The position numbers and the translations under genes were made by a program. Shown here piece by piece: positions 42,936 through 47,785 of a stretch of DNA of 47,785 nucleotides (positions are counted from its first letter, which is position 1; each line of letters starts with the position of its first letter). The notes under the pieces are model-generated. The model was not told where the DNA came from, searched no databases, and saw only the letters and a list, made by a program, of their open reading frames with translations. Origin of the DNA: Phocaeicola barnesiae DSM 18169 = JCM 13652 (GTDB lineage: Bacteria > Bacteroidota > Bacteroidia > Bacteroidales > Bacteroidaceae); the NCBI RefSeq assembly GCF_000374585.1, contig NZ_KB894663.1, positions 1 to 47,785 of the forward strand, in the 5' to 3' direction.

Positions 42936-43163
42936 TTACAAAACAAGTTTCAAGTCTTTGGTCGCCTCGATGTACTTGTCCATGTCCTCAAAGAGCTTCT
43001 TCGTGGTGACACGTAGGCTCGGCTGTCGGAAACCTACCACCGTAAGGTGGCATGGCGCCGACAGCCGAGCCTACAGATAACCGTGCAGAAATTGGATAAT
43101 GACCTCACGATGCTGGGCGACAAACTGAGCAAATCATTCGGAAACGTGAAAATAGCTGGGATA
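42936..43163. pseudogene. Two gene remnants around a perfect 17-bp inverted repeat
   Basis: On the minus strand 43011-42936 reads as a coding tail (TTKKLFEDMDKYIEATKDL, then stop). On the plus strand 43075-43163 reads KLDNDLTMLGDKLSKSFGN and stops. Between them GTAGGCTCGGCTGTCGG (43013-43029) pairs exactly with 43058-43074, with an inner CCACC-GTAA-GGTGG hairpin. I do not recognise the two families. Confidence 0.55.
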
Positions 43164-43534
43164 TGAAACGGGAAATAATCACAACGGATAGCTATGGTAG
43201 AATTACCATACCATCCGATACAGGTAATATATGGATGAATGAAATGGAGCTGGTGGAGCTGTTCGGGGCAATCGCCCCGACGCTCCGTGCCGCCATTCGT
43301 GCCGTGTACAAGTGTGGAAATTTTAATCCTCTTGAAGCTGAAAAACGTATCAAGCTGCTCAACGGCTATTACGCGGACATGTATGCCTTGCCGATGGTGG
43401 TGGCACTCGCTTTTCGCATTGACACGTCAGGTGCCGCAACGGTTCGCAATGCACTGCTGGAAAGATTGTGCCGACGAAAAGAAAAACAAGTCCTGCTAGT
43501 GTCAATGAATAACAGAATGCCGTATGAATGTTAG
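43163..43534 (+). CDS. RhuM-like N-terminal domain protein, paralogue
   Basis: The 123-residue protein has the same plan as 41251-41634, with IWMNEMELVELFGAIAPTLRAAIRAVY and MYALPMVVALAFRID. Function is unknown. It sits on the other side of the integrase in opposite orientation. Confidence 0.6.
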   Translation: MKREIITTDSYGRITIPSDTGNIWMNEMELVELFGAIAPTLRAAIRAVYKCGNFNPLEAEKRIKLLNGYYADMYALPMVVALAFRIDTSGAATVRNALLERLCRRKEKQVLLVSMNNRMPYEC

Positions 43535-43546
43535 GGTGAACTTTTT

Positions 43547-43684
43547 ATGTTCAGCCACTACAATACCTATGCGGACATCAAGCGGCGGAAGAACGAGAGC
43601 CGGACGTATTTCTTTGACAGGGCGGCGGAACGGCTGAACCGCAGGATGATGCGGGACGAGGAGGCGGAACGGAAGAGGCGGTGA
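43547..43684 (+). CDS. Small basic protein of 45 residues
   Basis: ATG at 43547 gives MFSHYNTYADIKRRKNESRT, ending RRMMRDEEAERKRR. It is basic, helical and follows the RhuM-like gene by 12 bases. I do not recognise the family. Codon use looks coding, but the size leaves doubt. Confidence 0.45.
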   Translation: MFSHYNTYADIKRRKNESRTYFFDRAAERLNRRMMRDEEAERKRR

Positions 43685-43751
43685 AGCAAGAAAATAAGCG
43701 ATAAGTCCGCCTTGATTTATTACGAAAAAAATAAAAAAAGTTTCTACTATA

Positions 43752-43850
43752 TTTGTATTATCAAATATAAATTGTACTTTTGCAATACAATGTCGCCCTT
43801 AGGTGGAAAATACTAAGGCTCGCCACCCCTAAAAAGGTGGCTTATTTTTT
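43752..43850 (+). promoter_or_regulatory. Consensus promoter and hairpin leader of the NYN gene
   Basis: TTTG (43752-43755), 19 bases and TACTTTTG (43775-43782) match the consensus exactly. The leader then has CCTTAG/CTAAGG (43797-43802/43813-43818) and GCCACC/GGTGGC (43822-43827/43836-43841) followed by TTATTTTTT. The GGTGG at 43802-43806 could pair with the CCACC of the second hairpin, so alternative folds exist. This looks like an attenuator, or else a terminator of an upstream transcript. Confidence 0.65.
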
Positions 43851-43867
43851 ATATATACAATTGGAAT

Positions 43868-44509
43868 ATGGAGCAAAAACAACGCGTTATAGTCTATATT
43901 GATGGATTCAATTTCTATTTCGGACTGAAGAGCAATGCTAAATGGAAGAAATATTATTGGCTTGATATAGTCAAGTTGTTCGAGATGTTCATGCGCCCGA
44001 ATCAGGAGCTTGTTGCCGTCAAGTATTTTTCGGCAAAGCCTGATGATATAGACCAAAGTCTTCGCCAGAATGCCTTTTTTCAAGCCAATAGAGAAAATCC
44101 AAAATTCAAGTTGATATTGGGTAAGTATCTGAAAAAATCTATAACCTGTTTCAAATGCGGAAATGTTATTCATACCCATGAGGAAAAGGAAACTGATGTA
44201 CGAATAGCCACACAGATTGTAGCAGATGCCTATCAGAAGAATTGTGATATATCCATTGTAGTATCAGCTGATAGTGACATGATACCTGCTATCGAACTTG
44301 CAACAGAAGCTTGTCAAAAGGTTTTTGTATATTTCCCTCCTTACCAGTACTCCAGTAATCTTGCTACTATGGGTATGGGTAAGCCTATCCATATGAAACA
44401 ATATGAAACTCGTTTCAGGCAATGTCTTTTACCTGATGTGGTACATCTTGGAAAGGCAAACTTTGATTTACAGATACCTAAGAAATGGAAGGCTTTTCAG
44501 TCAATCTGA
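43868..44509 (+). CDS. NYN-domain (PIN-like) protein with zinc-binding-like insert
   Basis: The 213-residue protein has the NYN/LabA RNase-like acidic residues: Asp12 (YIDGFN), Asp110 (ETDVR) and the SADSD motif (133-137, Asp135/Asp137). An insert CFKCGNVIHTH (94-104) could bind zinc. NYN proteins are divalent-metal RNases. Alone in an island, with its own promoter, it may be a defence or regulatory RNase. Partner genes are not seen. Confidence 0.82.
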   Translation: MEQKQRVIVYIDGFNFYFGLKSNAKWKKYYWLDIVKLFEMFMRPNQELVAVKYFSAKPDDIDQSLRQNAFFQANRENPKFKLILGKYLKKSITCFKCGNVIHTHEEKETDVRIATQIVADAYQKNCDISIVVSADSDMIPAIELATEACQKVFVYFPPYQYSSNLATMGMGKPIHMKQYETRFRQCLLPDVVHLGKANFDLQIPKKWKAFQSI

Positions 44510-44535
44510 ATCAGAAATACGCGTTATAAAAAAGG

Positions 44536-44585
44536 AAAATCCGTAATACAGTCTGGAATATCCAGTCGTATTACGGATTTTTCTT
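44536..44585 (+). terminator. Rho-independent terminator of the NYN gene
   Basis: AAAATCCGTAATAC (44536-44549) and GTATTACGGATTTT (44568-44581) pair perfectly, with an inner CTGGA/TCCAG stem, and T-rich sequence follows. Confidence 0.92.
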
Positions 44586-44601
44586 TTCGTCTATGATATT
44601 T

Positions 44602-44823
44602 CTATTTGTTCTGCAAGAGGTATTGCAGTTCGGGGTCGGACTGTATGCGCTGCAACTCGTCAGCGACAATCTGCCGGACCTCGGCACGGATACGGTTGTA
44701 GTTATCCTAGTTCATCTCCTTCATGCGGTCGTTGCCGCCGGCATCTGTAAAGTCCGTGATGACGGGTATAGACCGGTAAGCCTGTTCCTCACGCTTCACT
44801 TTCTCGGCATCGACCACAATTGG
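44602..44823 (-). pseudogene. Gene remnant with an in-frame amber stop
   Basis: The minus strand reads EEQAYRSIPVITDF, then MKEMN, TAG and DNYNRIRAEVRQIVADEL to a TAG stop at 44602-44604. The TAG could come from CAG by one change. Further codons upstream are frameshifted. It is a degraded gene. The family is not recognised. Confidence 0.55.
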
Positions 44824-44920
44824 ATGATTAACGGTTTAATCTGACGTAGTGACGACATGAAGTCATTAAATCCGTAAATCAGTGCGTCAGTCAATCTGTA
44901 ATTATCTGCAACATCCAGTC

Positions 44921-44958
44921 CCCGAAGACGTGCATATTCCCCGACTTCGGGCTTTTTT
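44921..44958 (+). terminator. Terminator hairpin in remnant DNA
   Basis: CCCGAAG (44921-44927) pairs with CTTCGGG (44945-44951), and CTTTTTT follows. Confidence 0.75.
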
Positions 44959-45016
44959 ATCTCCTTTTATCTGAAAGAGCCACCCGTTTATACTGCATTT
45001 TCTTTTGGCATGACCT

Positions 45017-45082
45017 ATTTTGCGCCGTTCCGCATAGATTTGCGTATCAAGATTTTACCGACACTTCCGTAGCTTTGCAACC
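45017..45082 (+). repeat. 66-bp upstream element, copy 2
   Basis: Aligned without gaps to 27923-27988 with about 45 of 66 identical. The TAGCTTTG (45070-45077) is a -7 box. It precedes the primase remnant and may drive the mobilisation region. Confidence 0.55.
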
Positions 45083-45137
45083 ATGTTTAACCCGTTGCCG
45101 ACAGAATGTAGGCAGCACTAAAACCTGTATCAAGAAC

Positions 45138-45270
45138 ATGAAGAAAAAAAGGAATCATTTGCGTAGGTACAATTCTCTACAAGATTGTGAACCAGTCCCG
45201 CATTGACGGAGGCTATATGAAGAAGGTACTCTCACAGGCTTTTGGAAACAGAAAAGCCATAGCTCATTAG
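45138..45270 (+). pseudogene. N-terminal remnant, primase-helicase-like
   Basis: From ATG 45138 the reading frame shifts in a run of seven A. In the shifted frame GIICVGTILYKIVNQSRIDG and GGYMKKV resemble the N-terminus of Bacteroidales primase-helicase-type genes. The frame ends at TAG 45268-45270 after unrelated codons. Confidence 0.45.
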
Positions 45271-45287
45271 GGCATTTTCTTTACGCA

Positions 45288-45400
45288 GTGCAGGTACCGC
45301 TAAAAATGCCCCAATGATCCAACGGGGTTACACCCCTCTGGACACCCCCGTTTGCCATGAGGCATGACCGCAGCTGACGGAAACCAACAAACCAAATTGT
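45288..45400 (+). other. Candidate oriT upstream of the MobV relaxase
   Basis: Short inverted repeats (GGGGT/ACCCC at 45324-45336, TGCC/GGCA near 45351-45362) and CTCTGGACACCCCCG lie directly before the relaxase gene, as oriT does in NBU/Tn4555-type elements. There is no exact consensus match that I can state. Confidence 0.45.
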
Positions 45401-45424
45401 CAAACTTGAAAACGAAAAACAAGC

Positions 45425-46795
45425 ATGGGATATATAAGCATTCAAATCAACAAAGCGAAAGGCTCGGCTGACACGGGCGCATCCGACCACATAGAACGTA
45501 AGACCATACCCAAGAACGCAGACCCTACACGTACACATCTCAACCGTGAACTGGTGGAGTTCCCTGATGGAGTGTCCGACCGTACCGAAGCGATAAGCCA
45601 CCGTATCCGTACGGCAGGCATCAAACGTAAGATAACCCCTGACCAAGTGCGGGCAATTAGAATCGTGCTTTCGGGTACGCACGAGGATATGATGAAAATA
45701 CAGGACGAGGGCAGACTTGATGAATGGTGTGATGACAACCTGCAATGGCTGCACCATACCTTCGGCAAGGAAAATACAGTTTCGGCAGTCCTGCACATGG
45801 ATGAGCACACACCGCACATTCATGCCACGGTCGTACCGATAGTAACAGGAGAGCGCAGGAAAGCCAATAAGAAGCAGGCGGATGGTAAACGCTCGTACCG
45901 CAAGAAAGCCAATACCGTGCGCCTGTGTGCTGATGATGTATTGACACGTGAGAAACTGGTAACGTATCACGACAGTTATGCAAAAGCAATGGAGAAATAT
46001 GGCTTGCAACGTGGTGTGCGTGGCTCGGAAGCACGCCATACAACAACCGCCCAATACTACCGTGATTTGAAACGGCAGACGGGTGAACTTGAAGCCAACA
46101 TGCGGCAGTTACAGACAGAGCGGCAACAGGCAGAGCAACAACTTGACGAGGTAAGGCAGGAGGTCAAATCGGAGAAACTGGAAGCAACCAAGACGGAAGT
46201 GAAAGTCGCATTCGTGGCAAAGGTCGGTTCTCTTTTGGGCGGTGGTAAATTGAAAGAGCTGGAAGCCAACAACCGCACCCTGCAAGGCGAGGTCGCCGCC
46301 CGTGATGAGAGCATCAAGTTGTTGCAACAGCAGATGCAGCGGCAGCAAGAGGAACATAACCGCCAACTTATGGAATTGCAAGTCAAGCACCGCAGGGAGA
46401 TGGCAGATAAAGAAACGGCACACCAAGAAGAAGTGTCATTCCTGAAATCCATCATCCAAAAAGCCAAGAAATGGTTTCCGCTATTCCAAGAATTGGTGTA
46501 CATGGAGAAGTTCTGCCTTAAAGTCGGCTTCAACGAACGGCAGACCGCCACGCTCATCAGCGGCAAGCCGTTGTTCTATGAAGGCGAACTCTATTCGGAG
46601 GAACACAAGCGGAAGTTCACGACCGAAAGGGCTGGTTTCCAAGTGGTGAAAGACCCGAAAGACAAGTCTAAACTTGCACTTTCCATCAACGGGCAACTGA
46701 TTGGCGAATGGTTCAAAGAGCAGTTTGGCAGGCTGTTTTCATCCGTTAAAAGGACGGTTGAGCCGCTCAGGAAAGGCAAGGGCATGGGATTATAA
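45425..46795 (+). CDS. MobV-type plasmid mobilization relaxase
   Basis: The 456-residue protein has the MobV (Pre/Mob) histidine motif HMDEHTPHIHATVVPI at about residues 122-137. Earlier it has the family start GYISIQINKAKGSADTGASD, and a long coiled coil (about 220-330, LQTERQQAEQQLDEVRQEV). It nicks oriT for transfer using helper conjugation machinery. No transfer genes are in the window, so the element is mobilizable rather than self-transmissible here. Confidence 0.93.
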   Translation: MGYISIQINKAKGSADTGASDHIERKTIPKNADPTRTHLNRELVEFPDGVSDRTEAISHRIRTAGIKRKITPDQVRAIRIVLSGTHEDMMKIQDEGRLDEWCDDNLQWLHHTFGKENTVSAVLHMDEHTPHIHATVVPIVTGERRKANKKQADGKRSYRKKANTVRLCADDVLTREKLVTYHDSYAKAMEKYGLQRGVRGSEARHTTTAQYYRDLKRQTGELEANMRQLQTERQQAEQQLDEVRQEVKSEKLEATKTEVKVAFVAKVGSLLGGGKLKELEANNRTLQGEVAARDESIKLLQQQMQRQQEEHNRQLMELQVKHRREMADKETAHQEEVSFLKSIIQKAKKWFPLFQELVYMEKFCLKVGFNERQTATLISGKPLFYEGELYSEEHKRKFTTERAGFQVVKDPKDKSKLALSINGQLIGEWFKEQFGRLFSSVKRTVEPLRKGKGMGL

Positions 46796-46803
46796 ACAAT
46801 GCC

Positions 46804-46863
46804 AACGGGAGGATAGCAAGTTTGTGTTTTGGGCAGACCAAAACCGCTTGCTGCCCTCCCGTT
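46804..46863. terminator. Hairpin between the relaxase and the HAD gene
   Basis: AACGGGAGG (46804-46812) pairs with CCTCCCGTT (46855-46863), with further CAAG/CTTG pairing inside. There is no strong T-run. It sits between convergent genes. Confidence 0.6.
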
Positions 46864-46882
46864 AATCATTCATATAGAATCT

Positions 46883-47578
46883 TTATCTTAAAATATTTAA
46901 ATTCCTCAAAGCCTTTTCTATTCCATTATCATCCACTGCTCCGGTAACATACTTTGCAACAGATTTTACTGCCATTGAAGCGTTTCCCATGGCAATACCT
47001 ATTCCGGCCCTACGAAGCATAGGAATATCATTCCCTCCATCCCCAAACGCTAAAGATTGGGACAAATCCAAGTCGAAATATGCGGCAAAATCTTCCATGC
47101 CTGTTGCTTTATTCACCCCTTTAACATTTATGTCAGCAAAATAAGGATGCCACCTTGAAGCGGAAAGATTGGGTAATTGGGACATAACAACTTTTTCGGT
47201 ATCTGCATCCAGATAAAAGCAGAACTGGCAACATGTATGCTTTTCAAAATATCCTTTTAAATCAACGATACTAGGAACAGGATGTTCTACTATTTTTGCC
47301 GCATCTATTACGGTCGAATTCAAGCGGTTCACGAAAACTCCTTCATTCAATTCCAAAGCCATTGGAAAATGAAACTTCTCGGAAAGAGCCAATGCTTTTA
47401 AGAAGTCTGCACTGGAAATTTGCTTTTGTGAAACAATTGTTCCGTCTCTTAATACACATTCTGACCCATTCAGGGTGATGACAGCATCGTAAGGGACTTC
47501 TGCTATTTCTTGAATATTCTTTGAAGCACGTCCAGTAGCTATTATAATTTTATTCAAGTTTCGCAAGTACTCAAATAA
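46883..47578 (-). pseudogene. Cof-type HAD phosphatase, 5' end lost
   Basis: From about codon LFEYLRNLNKIIIATGR on, the frame is a normal Cof-type HAD hydrolase with motif II (ATGR), motif III (NKATGM) and motif IV (GDGGNDIPMLRRAGIGIAMGN). The DxD nucleophile segment that should precede it is absent. In-frame codons beyond 47578 belong to the neighbouring element. Insertion of that element is the simplest cause. Confidence 0.8.
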
Positions 47579-47590
47579 TGTAATAAAAAA

Positions 47591-47665
47591 GGCTAAAGAG
47601 TTTGATAATTCGATGATTATCACTATATTAATGTCGCCAAACAAACGATATAGCACCCTTTAGCC
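47591..47665 (+). mobile_element. Probable left end of an insertion sequence
   Basis: GGCTAAAG (47591-47598) and CTTTAGCC (47658-47665) are inverted repeats flanking the leader of the next gene, with GATAAT/ATTATC between. The HAD homology stops at about the outer repeat. Confidence 0.5.
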
Positions 47666-47785
47666 ATGAACAAAAATAGATATATTATCGGTGAACTCCA
47701 AGAGTTTTTTGCAAAGAATGACTCTAGCAAGGCAATAAACAGCATATCAACCATTATGAACAGCATAAGGATACAAAGCAAAGTC
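47666..47785 (+). CDS. Partial CDS, probable IS transposase N-terminus
   Basis: The frame starts MNKNRYIIGELQEFFAKND and is open to the window end (40 codons). The start follows the inverted repeats and the broken HAD gene, so a transposase is likely. The family cannot be fixed from this much sequence. Confidence 0.5.
   Translation, partial: MNKNRYIIGELQEFFAKNDSSKAINSISTIMNSIRIQSKV

Noticed and set aside
44593..44844. 83-codon plus-strand frame rich in Leu/Val that looks like a membrane protein
   Set aside because: It is antisense to a coding-like remnant on the minus strand (with an amber stop) and gets its hydrophobicity from that.

Overview
The window looks like a Bacteroides/Phocaeicola-type gut Bacteroidota chromosome. 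Many genes are preceded by the Bacteroidales promoter pattern (TTTG, about 19-21 nt, TAnnTTTG) and lack strong Shine-Dalgarno sites. Gene types such as GGGtGRT protein, HU-HIG proteins, IntDOT-like integrases, MobV relaxase and a RteB fragment point the same way. No rRNA or tRNA gene was recognised.

Positions 1-27,700 are ordinary core chromosome. They hold a NifU-like scaffold/GGGtGRT pair, smpB, metH without its reactivation domain, a BlaI/M56 pair with a phased double operator, a MurNAc-recycling pair (MurU plus an AmgK-RapZ-C fusion), a thioredoxin lipoprotein, uvrA, a GH10-like lipid-exported glycosidase candidate and a Phe/Tyr operon (pheA, aminotransferase, DAHP synthase-chorismate mutase, tyrA). 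The Phe/Tyr operon has a 29-residue leader peptide with 9 Phe and 5 Tyr codons, followed by mutually exclusive antiterminator and terminator hairpins, which is a textbook ribosome-mediated attenuator.

Positions 27,700-47,785 are a mosaic island built from integrative and mobilizable elements. They hold a truncated integrase, a RteB fragment, a complete integrase with two excisionase-like HTH proteins, a MobV relaxase with a candidate oriT, several gene remnants, and at the right edge an apparent insertion sequence that cuts a HAD phosphatase.

The most interesting part is 30,800-40,450. It carries two paralogous AraC regulators, an MBL hydrolase/radical SAM operon, a Cdd1-DUF3795 protein, an MNT nucleotidyltransferase with a shortened HEPN partner, and a coupled operon of two unusual sirtuin-like proteins and a Fic protein. 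One sirtuin has the SirTM-like His-to-Gln change and the other has lost its zinc cysteines. Two kinds of repeated control DNA tie the genes together. A 12-17 bp motif (CCATTTTGATAA) lies before both araC genes and between the MNT and sirtuin operons. A promoter with a GC-rich spacer occurs three times. Two intergenic regions also carry arrays of small palindromes spaced about 22 bp apart. I infer, but cannot prove, a co-regulated stress or conflict module built around ADP-ribosylation and nucleotidylation.
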